Shown here: piece by piece, positions 57,563 through 64,000 of the stretch | Layout of the letters: every line of letters starts with the position of its first letter | Numbering within the stretch: the first letter of the stretch is position 1 | Assembly (NCBI GenBank): GCA_003669055.1 | Contig: RAYB01000006.1 | Span: forward strand, 62,001-126,000 | Reading direction: 5' to 3' | Origin: a bacterium 1XD21-70 | GTDB taxonomy: Bacteria > Bacillota > Clostridia > Lachnospirales > Lachnospiraceae | DNA length: 64,000 nt | Notes under the pieces: model-generated | The model's input: the letters and a program-made list of their open reading frames with translations, nothing else | Told to the model about the DNA's origin: nothing | Databases searched by the model: none | Position numbers and translations under genes: made by a program

Positions 57563-57997
57563 CTAATTGAACGGAAGTTCGTCGTCTATTCCTTCCGGAA
57601 TCTCCATAAAACCATAATCAGGCGGCGCCGGTTCCGGCTCCTGGCCCCGGCGTTCCCTCTCCTGGCGTTCTTCCTCTTCCGCTTTTGTTTCCGCGAAGCT
57701 GATTTCCTCTGCATATACTGTCTTTGTGTATATTTTCCGGCCCTCTTTGTCTGTATAATGTCCAGATTGCAGCGGCCCGCAAACTTCAACTTTCTTTCCC
57801 TTGTAAAGATACTTTTCTACAATCCTGGCATTATGTCCGGTACAAATACAGTCTATGAAATCGACCGGCTGATCGCCCTCTTTAATTCTGCGGTTGCGTT
57901 TCACCATGATAGTAAATGCGATAAACGAAGCCTTATCTCCATCGTACTTAATAATCGGATCCCCTGATACTTTCCCGCTGCCTATCCATTTATTCAC
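57563..57997 (-). CDS. ssb: Single-stranded DNA-binding protein
   Basis: A 144-residue SSB: OB-fold strands KWIGSGKVSGDPIIKYDGDK and FIAFTIMVKRNRRIKEGDQP, the motif VDFIDCICTGHNARIVEKYL, then a disordered Pro/Glu-rich linker and the acidic C-terminus EGIDDELPFN, which recruits replication proteins. It covers single-stranded DNA during phage replication. Confidence 0.9.
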   Translation of the reverse strand: MNKWIGSGKVSGDPIIKYDGDKASFIAFTIMVKRNRRIKEGDQPVDFIDCICTGHNARIVEKYLYKGKKVEVCGPLQSGHYTDKEGRKIYTKTVYAEEISFAETKAEEEERQERERRGQEPEPAPPDYGFMEIPEGIDDELPFN

Positions 57998-58484
57998 GCT
58001 TTTTCTTCCCCCTCCCTTTTCGGCGCATGGGAAAACTGTGCATTTTCAGCCAGTTATTTGATACCCGTTTCGGATTCTTTTTCATTTCGCTGTATGCTTC
58101 CGTTAGTGTTGTAAGCGCTTCGGCCGCGTCCTGGATTGTAATTCCGGCTTGCGCCGTGGCCGCCGATAATTCCCCCAGGACGGCCGCCACTTCATGAATT
58201 GAAATTCCGCATTTTCTAAACGGGATCGCAATCGGTTCAAAATCCTTAAATTCTATCAGGAATGACAAATAATCATTCAGTGTATAGGGAAGCTGCTGCA
58301 CCCGCTTTTTGATCTTTTCCGCCATTTCCTCCGGTATGTAGAAAACTATTGTTCCGAAGTTTTCCGTCAGTGCCACAATATAAAGCTGTCGGCCCTCTCT
58401 GCCTATCTCATAGCAGAACATCAGCCCAGCTTCGCCCACTTTGTAACTTTTCCCGCCGAAATAGAAATCCAATGATTCCAGCAT
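57990..58484 (-). CDS. Early phage protein, unknown function
   Basis: A 164-residue protein: MLESLDFYFGGKSYKVGEAG, MFCYEIGREGRQLYIVALTE, a helical middle (ISIHEVAAVLGELSAATAQA) and a basic end (RRKGRGKKKRE). A longer open frame begins 67 codons upstream, but that part overlaps another small gene and looks like out-of-frame translation. GGAGG lies before the chosen ATG at a somewhat long distance. Unknown function. Confidence 0.55.
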   Translation of the reverse strand: MLESLDFYFGGKSYKVGEAGLMFCYEIGREGRQLYIVALTENFGTIVFYIPEEMAEKIKKRVQQLPYTLNDYLSFLIEFKDFEPIAIPFRKCGISIHEVAAVLGELSAATAQAGITIQDAAEALTTLTEAYSEMKKNPKRVSNNWLKMHSFPMRRKGRGKKKRE

Positions 58485-58509
58485 TTTGAAAATCTTTTTA
58501 TCCTCCGAT

Positions 58510-58674
58510 TCAGCTTCTTTCCACCGCCTTAAAAATAAAGATTTTCTTTCCGCCGCTGTATTTCGCCAGCTTTTGCCGTTTTTTCTCTGCTGCCGCCAGG
58601 GATTCCCGGATCGTCGCGCGTTCCTCTCCCTCGACGATGATAAAATATTTCTCTTTACATTTCTGAAATTCCAT
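58510..58674 (-). CDS. Very small early phage protein
   Basis: A 54-residue protein (MEFQKCKEKYFIIVEGEER, then LAAAEKKRQKLAKYSGGKK) in a frame different from the longer open frame that covers this stretch. Its composition (regular hydrophobic pattern, no odd Arg/Ser runs) and its place in the gap between two genes make it the more likely coding frame. Function unknown. Confidence 0.5.
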   Translation of the reverse strand: MEFQKCKEKYFIIVEGEERATIRESLAAAEKKRQKLAKYSGGKKIFIFKAVERS

Positions 58675-58701
58675 CTGTCCATCAACTCACCTTCCTAAAT
58701 G

Positions 58702-59397
58702 CTAACTTTCGATCCTCTCCTTGTCGCCAGCGTTGCGGAATGTCTTTCCGTCTACATATCCGGTTCGCTGTAATAGCGTATGTTCGCGGTTTTGTTTGAA
58801 ATCCTTATACCCGGTTCCCGTTTCTAGCCCTGGAATGGCGTCAACATAATCATTTACCGCTTTCGGCGTAACCAGCGCCAGGGCGAAGGATTGACTTTGT
58901 GCTTTCTGCTCTTCAAAATTCTTTTCCAGACCATGACAGAACCCTAACACATAATTCATTTTTTCATCATTTCCAAACCCCCGGCCAGCGTCCGCATATA
59001 TGGCCCGTAATACCATAAAGCGCTTTCTGATAACCTTAACGGCATAGTTAAAAATGTTTATGCAGATTTCCGCGTCCTCTTCGTAACCATAAAACCGAAT
59101 ACGGAAAGCGCCGCCCGAACCTACACGGCTAACAGCAATGCGACGGCAACGGAAATTTTCAGCAATCACGCCGCTAACCATGTGGATCCATTCATCCCGG
59201 AACGGAACCGAAGAAAAGTTCACAATACGCCTTTCTTCCTGTTCTCCGTCCTTCAGCTGTTCGCGCTTAATCTCATACTTTGCCATTAGTTCCTGTGCTT
59301 TCATCATTGCATCCCTGGCTTCGTTCTCATTGCTGGATGAAGAAAGCGCCAGCAACTTTTCAATTTTATCTATAATTTTGTTCTCTGATTCTTTCAT
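58702..59397 (-). CDS. DUF2786 phage protein
   Basis: A 231-residue protein. The N-terminal 40 residues (IIDKIEKLLALSSSSNENEA then AMMKAQELMAKYEI) are the DUF2786 domain common in phage early regions. The rest includes RIRFYGYEEDAEICINIFNY and YVLGFCHGLEKNFEEQ. Role unknown, possibly DNA replication or modification. Overlaps the HAD-like gene by 32 bases. Confidence 0.75.
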   Translation of the reverse strand: MKESENKIIDKIEKLLALSSSSNENEARDAMMKAQELMAKYEIKREQLKDGEQEERRIVNFSSVPFRDEWIHMVSGVIAENFRCRRIAVSRVGSGGAFRIRFYGYEEDAEICINIFNYAVKVIRKRFMVLRAIYADAGRGFGNDEKMNYVLGFCHGLEKNFEEQKAQSQSFALALVTPKAVNDYVDAIPGLETGTGYKDFKQNREHTLLQRTGYVDGKTFRNAGDKERIES

Positions 59398-59722
59398 CCG
59401 TCGCTTCCTTCCCCTCAAATTTCATACAAACCGCCCTGTCGTCTATGTAATAATTTGCATACACTTTCCGGCAATCTCCGCCGAAATAATCAATAATTTC
59501 CGGTAAATTTTCGTTTACGGTATCAAATTCCAGGCCATACCCGCGGCAAAATTCAACTGCCGTTTGCAGCGCTTCCCCTACTCTGTTAGTCCACAAAATC
59601 AGCTTGTTTCCGCTTTTCCTTAATTCTTTCAGCCAGTCAATAACAGCTGTGTTTGCTTCCCCCACGGAAGGCCAGTGTCCGTTAGGCGTTATAACGCCGT
59701 CAAAATCTACTGCTATAATCAT
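59366..59722 (-). CDS. HAD-superfamily hydrolase
   Basis: A 118-residue protein: VDFDGVITPNGHWP has the nucleophile Asp-x-Asp of HAD hydrolases, LILWTNRVGEAL supplies motif II, and YIDDRAVCM resembles motif IV. It is short, so probably a compact phosphatase; phage homologs act on nucleotides or DNA ends. Overlaps the DnaC-like gene by ATGA. Confidence 0.75.
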   Translation of the reverse strand: MIIAVDFDGVITPNGHWPSVGEANTAVIDWLKELRKSGNKLILWTNRVGEALQTAVEFCRGYGLEFDTVNENLPEIIDYFGGDCRKVYANYYIDDRAVCMKFEGKEATDERIREQNYR

Positions 59723-60606
59723 ACCCCTAGTAAGCGATCCAGAAGATCGCTGTTCTCCTTTCTTGCGATCGCGCTCCTGATCGATTCTGCCGGAAACTCA
59801 ATAGGCAGCGCCATTTTTTCAATACGGTTTACAATCCGATCATCAAGCTGCAATTCGCTGATCCGGTAATTGCTTGTAAATATCGTGATTCGTTTTTCGA
59901 TCATCCGGCCATTTAAGATATTATAAAAGCGCTCATTTACCCAATCTTTAGGACGTTCGACGCCTATATCATCAATAACCAGGACGGGAACGGATATAAT
60001 ATCATCAATCAATCTTCGCTCGCTTACCGGTTCGCCCTCGCCGCGTTCTTTCGGTTTTTCTCCCCAGGTACTTTTGATCTGGTCAAGTATCTGGATTGTG
60101 GTTGCAAATTTCGCGCCTATCATGTATCGCGTGATTATGTCATTTGCGATAGACACGGCAAGCCGCGTTTTCCCGGAACCCTTAACGCCAGAATGAAAAT
60201 AAAATCCTTTTCCGGTTTCCCTGATTTCCTGGAATTGTTCTACATACCGGCTTGCAAGCTGTTTCGCCAGCTTTGCAAGTTCCCGGCTCTGCGGCGTGGA
60301 ATAACAATCCGTCAGAAAATTATCAACCGTCTGGCCCTCAAATTCCTTCGGAATTGTGGCAAATTTTAACCGGCCAGCCAGCCGATCCCGCTGCACTTTC
60401 CCGCACTCACATTCATGCGAAAATGTATATCCGTCTTTTTCAATTTCGTAATATCCGGTATCACGGCATTTCTGGCATTTATACTCCGTCTTTGTCGTTG
60501 TTTCTCCGGAATCGTGCAAGTGCTTCATTCGTTGTGCTTTCAATCGTTCCAGAATCGGCCCCGTTATGGTTTCCAGTGTTTCCGTTGCCTGTGCTGCTGC
60601 GGACAT
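59719..60606 (-). CDS. DnaC/DnaI-like helicase loader ATPase
   Basis: A 295-residue AAA+ ATPase: zinc-finger-like CQKCRDTGYYEI and CECGKVQRDRLA near the start, Walker A HSGVKGSGKTRLAVSI, Walker B VLVIDDIGVERPKDW and sensor IFTSNYRISEL. It loads the host replicative helicase at phage origins opened by the neighbouring initiator. The ATG at 60606 has AAGGGGGTG upstream; the gene overlaps the initiator gene by 128 bases. Confidence 0.88.
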   Translation of the reverse strand: MSAAAQATETLETITGPILERLKAQRMKHLHDSGETTTKTEYKCQKCRDTGYYEIEKDGYTFSHECECGKVQRDRLAGRLKFATIPKEFEGQTVDNFLTDCYSTPQSRELAKLAKQLASRYVEQFQEIRETGKGFYFHSGVKGSGKTRLAVSIANDIITRYMIGAKFATTIQILDQIKSTWGEKPKERGEGEPVSERRLIDDIISVPVLVIDDIGVERPKDWVNERFYNILNGRMIEKRITIFTSNYRISELQLDDRIVNRIEKMALPIEFPAESIRSAIARKENSDLLDRLLGV

Positions 60607-61540
60607 TGTTTGCACCCCCTTTATTTGCATACGTGCCTTCCAGCACTTTTAAAGCATTTGTTTTATTTATCAGCCAATCGAATGAACATCCGCCCCAGCG
60701 CCCGTTACGGCCGGAAAGAAAATCGCTGTCCTGTGCCATTTCAAAAAGCCTGTGAAGCCTGTCGTACATCGTCACATCAGGCCATATTTTCAGCTTGTCA
60801 AATTCGTTTAACAGTGTACGGATTTTCTTTTTCCGTGCTTCAGACATAGCGCGGATTGTTGGTAAGTCTATACAAGTATCATGAAAATCTGTCATTATGT
60901 GCTGATAGTCTATCCGGATTCTTCCGGAATCCGGAACCGGATCCGGCGTTTCATCAGCCGGGCCGGACAATATATATTCGTCAGAATATATATTTATATA
61001 TTCTTCTTCTTTCTCTTCTTCTTCTCTCTGTTTCGTGACTTCACGTGACATGTCACGTGACATGCTTGTGATTTCGCTTGTGACATTGTTGTTTTCATCA
61101 ATCCCAGGCTCCGGATCCGCGGCGCTGCCGGAAGGCAATTCTTCCAGCAATAACGCTTTGTTTCGCTCCCTCTGGCGCTGTTTCCTGATCCGGTTTTGTT
61201 CCCTGATTCTTTCCATGCCCTCAATGTTTTGGTGCTTATCAAAATTTGTGATATAGATTCCCTTTGTTGTGCTTTCAATCATCCGGAATTTTTCAAACGT
61301 CGTAAGCGCAAGTTTAACCGTTTGCAGCGGCTTATTGAAAATCACGGAAAGCATTTCATCCGTATACGGAAATTCATCTTCTACCAAAACAAGCCCGTTA
61401 GCATTGCATTTCCCAGCTAAGGCAATCAGGCGGATCCACACTACAAGAAGCGCGTCGCCGTCCGGCATTGATTGAATGATTTTAATTTTTTCATCGTCAA
61501 ACATATCGATCCGAAGTTTGATCCATTGCATTTCTGCCAT
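60479..61540 (-). CDS. Phage replication initiator (replisome organizer)
   Basis: A 353-residue protein. The N-terminal 110 residues (WIKLRIDMFDDEKIKIIQSM, then VIFNKPLQTVKLALTTFEKF) are the winged-helix phage replisome organizer domain. A coiled, Arg/Gln-rich stretch and an acidic linker follow, then a C-terminal domain (IWPDVTMYDRLHRLFEMAQD). It binds the phage origin and recruits the DnaC-like loader encoded downstream. The start at 61540 follows GGGTGG; a second Met three codons later is possible. Confidence 0.8.
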   Translation of the reverse strand: MAEMQWIKLRIDMFDDEKIKIIQSMPDGDALLVVWIRLIALAGKCNANGLVLVEDEFPYTDEMLSVIFNKPLQTVKLALTTFEKFRMIESTTKGIYITNFDKHQNIEGMERIREQNRIRKQRQRERNKALLLEELPSGSAADPEPGIDENNNVTSEITSMSRDMSREVTKQREEEEKEEEYINIYSDEYILSGPADETPDPVPDSGRIRIDYQHIMTDFHDTCIDLPTIRAMSEARKKKIRTLLNEFDKLKIWPDVTMYDRLHRLFEMAQDSDFLSGRNGRWGGCSFDWLINKTNALKVLEGTYANKGGANNVRSSTGNGNTGNHNGADSGTIESTTNEALARFRRNNDKDGV

Positions 61541-61559
61541 ATAACCACCACCCAACAAG

Positions 61560-62591
61560 CTATAAATATTTGCTCATAATATCCCGCTTTGACTGCGGTT
61601 TCTTTCCTCCGTCCTTTTTCTTTGCCGGTTCCATTTCATCCAAAAAGTTGACGCCGCCTTTCAACCCGGTTTCCCGTGTAGCTGCCAGATTCTTTTTAAT
61701 CAAATCTTTGTTTTCAGCGACTTTGTTATATACCACTTCAAGCCGCGTCTGCGGATATGTCAGGCCGGATATGCAGCATATTGTTTCCGTGTCGTTGAAT
61801 GTCTGGAAATTGTCGATCGGCGTTCCAAACGCCTTTTCTAAGTCAGACATTTTTACATCCCCAGCAAGGGAAGCTGTAATATATTTTACGGCCCTGTCAG
61901 GCTCCAACGGCGCCAGGGCGCTTTCTTTTACTGCCTGGATAACGTCGGCGCTTTCCTTGCCTTTGCTGCGGATAACGACGGAAACGCCATGCGCCTTTAA
62001 TGTTTCCATGATTTCCGCTTTGTCAATGTTGCCTTTTATGCTTTTATGTTTTTCCGGAATCTCTAAAAACGCGGTAAAGGAATCCACGAAGGCGGCGTTC
62101 AGTTCCAGCTTATCCCCGTTCCCATTGTCGATGATAAAACAGGAACCGGAACCGGAAATTTCCGTCAACTCCGAAAAACATTCGTAAGAATTGATATGCG
62201 ACTTCACGCTTTCATCAGGCGCCGGAATGATTGTGATCGCCCCTATGGTTTTCCCTTCGTCGATCAGTAAATCAATAAGCATAGGCCCGGCGCCGGAACC
62301 TGTGCCGCCACCGCTGGCGAAAATAACAAAAGTCATTTCGGATCTTGCTTTTGATTCGATTTCCGCCGCGATATTGTCAAAATCATCAATGACAAGCTGC
62401 TTCGCCTTTCTGCGGTCTTTGTTGCAGCCTTCGCCCTGTGGGATATGATACTTAAATTTTGCCTTTTCCAGCGTGTCAAGATCCTCTTGTGATGTATTCA
62501 CATAGATTACAGAAAATCCTTTTTGTTCAAATAACCGGCCAATATTTCCGGCCGCCTGGCCTACTGCCACGAACGAAATTTTCTTTTTCAT
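61560..62591 (-). CDS. TubZ-like phage/plasmid tubulin GTPase
   Basis: A 343-residue FtsZ/tubulin-fold GTPase with the tubulin signature IFASGGGTGSGAGPMLIDL near residue 100, plus VGQAAGNIGRLFEQKGFSVI at the N-terminus. The C-terminal 40 residues are basic (AKKKDGGKKPQSKRDIMSKY), as in TubZ, whose tail binds TubR. It forms moving filaments that pull DNA carrying TubR-bound centromeres. The ATG overlaps the stop of the small winged-helix gene (ATGA), so they form one operon. It is more like plasmid/phage TubZ than host FtsZ. Confidence 0.82.
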   Translation of the reverse strand: MKKKISFVAVGQAAGNIGRLFEQKGFSVIYVNTSQEDLDTLEKAKFKYHIPQGEGCNKDRRKAKQLVIDDFDNIAAEIESKARSEMTFVIFASGGGTGSGAGPMLIDLLIDEGKTIGAITIIPAPDESVKSHINSYECFSELTEISGSGSCFIIDNGNGDKLELNAAFVDSFTAFLEIPEKHKSIKGNIDKAEIMETLKAHGVSVVIRSKGKESADVIQAVKESALAPLEPDRAVKYITASLAGDVKMSDLEKAFGTPIDNFQTFNDTETICCISGLTYPQTRLEVVYNKVAENKDLIKKNLAATRETGLKGGVNFLDEMEPAKKKDGGKKPQSKRDIMSKYL

Positions 62592-62842
62592 TTTTTGCCC
62601 CTTTCTTTTTCCAGACATTCACACCCTTCAGGCGTGATAAAATATGTGTCGGCGCGGCCTTCTTTCAGCCCGCGGCCAATATATCCGGATTTTTCAAAAT
62701 CCTTTATTTTCTTGAATATCGTATTTTCTTTCAATCCGAAATCCTCCGAAGCGGCGATCTCTTTTACTGTCATAGACGATAATCTATTTGTGGCTTCGCC
62801 CGTCCGTAAGATTGAAAGAATAATAAAGCCTAGCCTGTTCAA
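62588..62842 (-). CDS. TubR-like winged-helix partition adaptor
   Basis: An 84-residue winged helix-turn-helix protein: MTVKEIAASEDFGLKENTIF then KKIKDFEKSGYIGRG and YFITPEGCECLEKER. A TTG start is preceded by AAGGA at 9 bases. It lies directly before the TubZ gene and directly after the 10-bp iterons, the order of known tubC-tubR-tubZ cassettes. It should bind the iterons and couple DNA to TubZ filaments. Confidence 0.75.
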   Translation of the reverse strand: MNRLGFIILSILRTGEATNRLSSMTVKEIAASEDFGLKENTIFKKIKDFEKSGYIGRGLKEGRADTYFITPEGCECLEKERGKK

Positions 62843-62875
62843 TCTTTCACCGTCCTTTTTTGTCGCCCCTTGTGA

Positions 62876-62956
62876 ATCCTGATTTACTCTGATTTACTCT
62901 GATATTCTCTGATAAACTCTGATTTATTCTGATTTACTCTGATAAACTCTGATTTT
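62876..62956. repeat. Iteron array, probable tubC centromere
   Basis: Seven full 10-base units in perfect register (GATTTACTCT, three of the seven identical, others such as GATATTCTCT, GATAAACTCT and GATTTATTCT) with partial units at each end. The 10-base period places all sites on one DNA face. It lies between TubR and the small zinc-ribbon gene, whose last codons it overlaps. Confidence 0.8.
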
Positions 62957-63179
62957 TTGGTTTACCACGTTCAGCAATCACTTGATCGTATGGTATCGTT
63001 CCAAGATACCGATCCGCTTCAGAACATCCACAAAAAGGACATATGCTCGTTGCTTCGCACGACATATATACTTTTCCGCATTTCTGGCAAGTGTTCCGCC
63101 AGAATGGATCTGTAATTTTTGTAATGCCGTCTGAATAATATGTATTTATTCGCTGAAAATCGCTCCATATGCTTGACAT
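62934..63179 (-). CDS. Small zinc-ribbon phage protein
   Basis: An 81-residue protein: TCQKCGKVYMSCEATSICPF and CGCSEADRYLGTIPYDQ make two CxxC pairs typical of zinc ribbons. The C-terminus is encoded by the iteron region, so the last residues reflect the repeats. It probably binds DNA or protein; unknown function. Confidence 0.6.
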   Translation of the reverse strand: MSSIWSDFQRINTYYSDGITKITDPFWRNTCQKCGKVYMSCEATSICPFCGCSEADRYLGTIPYDQVIAERGKPKNQSLSE

Positions 63180-63201
63180 TCACGCGCCTAACCTTTACAA
63201 T
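63173..63201 (+). promoter_or_regulatory. Plus-strand consensus promoter
   Basis: TTGACA (63173-63178), 17 bases, TACAAT (63196-63201). It points away from the minus-strand gene that starts at 63179, and no plus-strand gene lies downstream. Confidence 0.7.
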
Positions 63202-63207
63202 TATTAA

Positions 63208-63282
63208 AGGCTGGCGCATGTCGCAAGCTGTGAATGGGGCGCAACGGGAAGGCTGTCAATCTTTGGCGTTGCGCCTTTTTTA
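63208..63282 (+). ncRNA. Plus-strand small RNA of about 75 bases
   Basis: From the predicted start after the promoter, transcription would run to a strong intrinsic terminator: GGCGCAAC (63238-63245) pairs with GTTGCGCC (63268-63275), followed by six T. The transcript carries no ORF and would end at the stop codon of the convergent minus-strand gene. It resembles a regulatory RNA in layout. Confidence 0.6.
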
Positions 63283-63450
63283 TTATGCAGAATCCGCGAT
63301 CGGCGCATTGGTCATAATTCCGATCGTTAATGTGTCAAGCGCTTTCGGAAGTGCTTCGTCAAGGTCTTTCTGTGTCCTGATTCCGAAGCCTTTTAAAATC
63401 TCTTTCAGCCGTTCAGCCTGTGCCTGTTGCTGATTTTCTCTTTTCGCCAT
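63283..63450 (-). CDS. Small early phage protein, unknown function
   Basis: A 55-residue helical protein (MAKRENQQQAQAERLKEIL, then RTQKDLDEALPKALDTLTIG). AAAAAGGGGGC precedes the ATG. Longer in-frame starts upstream overlap the preceding gene and lack a ribosome binding site. Unknown function. Confidence 0.55.
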   Translation of the reverse strand: MAKRENQQQAQAERLKEILKGFGIRTQKDLDEALPKALDTLTIGIMTNAPIADSA

Positions 63451-63467
63451 GATTGCAGCCCCCTTTT

Positions 63468-63974
63468 TTAGTAATACTCTAATTCCTTTGAAACGTGGAA
63501 CCATGTGATCCGGCCGTGCATTTTCCAATCAACCCGAAGAAATTCTTTTTCCGTGGTCTTGTCAATGTCTGCTTCGGTCTTTCCATCGTCCATATACTTC
63601 CTGAATTTTTTCGTTTTTCCGTTCGCTTTCAAGATAATAAATTCCTTCCCGATTTCCCAGCGGAAATTGCGCTGCTCTTCCGGATCCCATTCCTCCGGCC
63701 CGGCATAAGTCAATTCGCGGACATAATGAACCGATTTCGGCCACATTGTAAGCCTGGTATTCATCCCGACATTGTTTAAATGCTGGATAACATAGGCTTC
63801 AAAAATCCGCTTGTTTTCCTCTGTTAAATCCTGATAGCCGGTTGTTTCGGTTATGTCATATCCGTGGATATTCAAAATGTCCTGGACGGTCTGAAGCTGA
63901 TAGTCAGTCCGGCCGTATTCCTTATAAAGCGCCGTTACTTCCGCGTATGATGTGCGGTTCGTTGGTTTTCTCAT
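63468..63974 (-). CDS. Early phage protein, unknown function
   Basis: A 168-residue protein: YAEVTALYKEYGRTDYQLQT, QDLTEENKRIFEAYVIQHLN, then WEIGKEFIILKANGKTKKF. AAAGGTGG lies before the chosen ATG at 63974, close to the window edge. The alpha/beta pattern gives no family match I recognise. Confidence 0.55.
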   Translation of the reverse strand: MRKPTNRTSYAEVTALYKEYGRTDYQLQTVQDILNIHGYDITETTGYQDLTEENKRIFEAYVIQHLNNVGMNTRLTMWPKSVHYVRELTYAGPEEWDPEEQRNFRWEIGKEFIILKANGKTKKFRKYMDDGKTEADIDKTTEKEFLRVDWKMHGRITWFHVSKELEYY

Positions 63975-64000
63975 GGTTCCACCTTTCCGGCCCTCCACGG

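Larger units (their letters stand above)
21251..64000. mobile_element. Myovirus-type prophage (left end inside, right end beyond window)
   Basis: From the oppF break to the window edge nearly all genes are phage genes: regulator, lysis, DGR, tail, capsid, terminase, recombinase and replication modules in a continuous order. The sheath and tube genes, gpV/gpW/gpJ/gpI baseplate genes and lambda-type portal, GpA terminase and capsid E/D proteins define a contractile-tailed phage with P2/Mu-like structural genes. At least 42.7 kb is present. Structural genes look intact, apart from an apparent problem at the tape-measure start and a split methyltransferase. Confidence 0.93.

Noticed and set aside
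58485-58685. N-terminal extension of the 164-residue early protein
   Set aside because: Arg/Ser-rich and unlike the rest of the protein; another frame in the same stretch codes for a better small protein.
62876-62956. CRISPR-like repeats
   Set aside because: Units are 10 bases without spacers and lie before a TubR/TubZ pair; they fit a centromere.
1-64000. tRNA or rRNA genes
   Set aside because: None were recognised; the left junction lies in a protein gene, not in a tRNA gene.

Overview
The window looks like a chromosome segment of an anaerobic Clostridia species, most likely a Lachnospiraceae-type gut Firmicute, carrying most of a large contractile-tailed (myovirus) prophage. The organism call rests on gene content: a Flp/Tad pilus operon with DUF5702 and DUF6382-FHA proteins, a YaaL/DUF2508 protein, AGGAGG-type ribosome binding sites and TTGACA/TATAAT promoters. 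It is an inference, not a database match.

Chromosomal part (1 to about 21,250). Glycogen and alpha-glucan genes (start of glgB, a GH13 amylase), a DUF2508 protein and an ArsR-type regulator lie on the minus strand. A plus-strand Tad operon of 11 genes follows (2,738-12,714): two prepilin peptidases, TadZ, TadA, TadB, TadC, a Flp pilin, three TadE/TadG-like pseudopilin proteins and an FHA protein. After it come a rhomboid protease, a HIT protein, a sigma-70-like factor, a minus-strand murG, a 247-bp palindromic element, two small envelope or exported proteins, a triple-PepSY protein and the oligopeptide-transporter genes oppA and oppF.

Prophage (about 21,250 to beyond 64,000). The left junction lies in the Walker A codons of oppF, so the 5' end of that gene is replaced by phage sequence. 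Left to right: a small XRE regulator on the minus strand facing a plus-strand array of seven small unknown genes, driven by four near-identical consensus promoters that share one operator with the XRE promoter; a non-coding block of 150-bp repeats; a lysis module (amidase/lysozyme endolysin, LLH holin, XhlA); a complete diversity-generating retroelement (DGR: reverse transcriptase, template repeat, Avd, variable repeat in a tail-tip protein, post-VR hairpin); and then, read right to left, the myovirus structural genes (baseplate, tape measure, chaperones, tube, sheath, capsid, protease, portal, terminase). Beyond these are a phage tyrosine recombinase, a sigma-like late regulator, a run of small early genes, a methyltransferase split by a G8 tract, SSB, a DnaC-like loader, a replication initiator, and a TubZ/TubR partition pair with a 10-bp iteron centromere.

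How it fits together. The XRE protein probably holds the small-gene array in check in the lysogen. Replication genes, SSB and TubZRC would copy and segregate the phage DNA. The RinA/sigma-like protein probably opens the late operon, whose distal genes build the tail. The DGR would copy an adenine-mutated template into the receptor-binding tip gene, diversifying host recognition. The most notable features are the complete DGR, the TubZRC cassette in a phage that is also integrated, the shared-operator gene array, two short plus-strand transcription units inside the minus-strand phage operons, and a probably phase-variable Dam methylase. No tRNA, rRNA or CRISPR array was seen.
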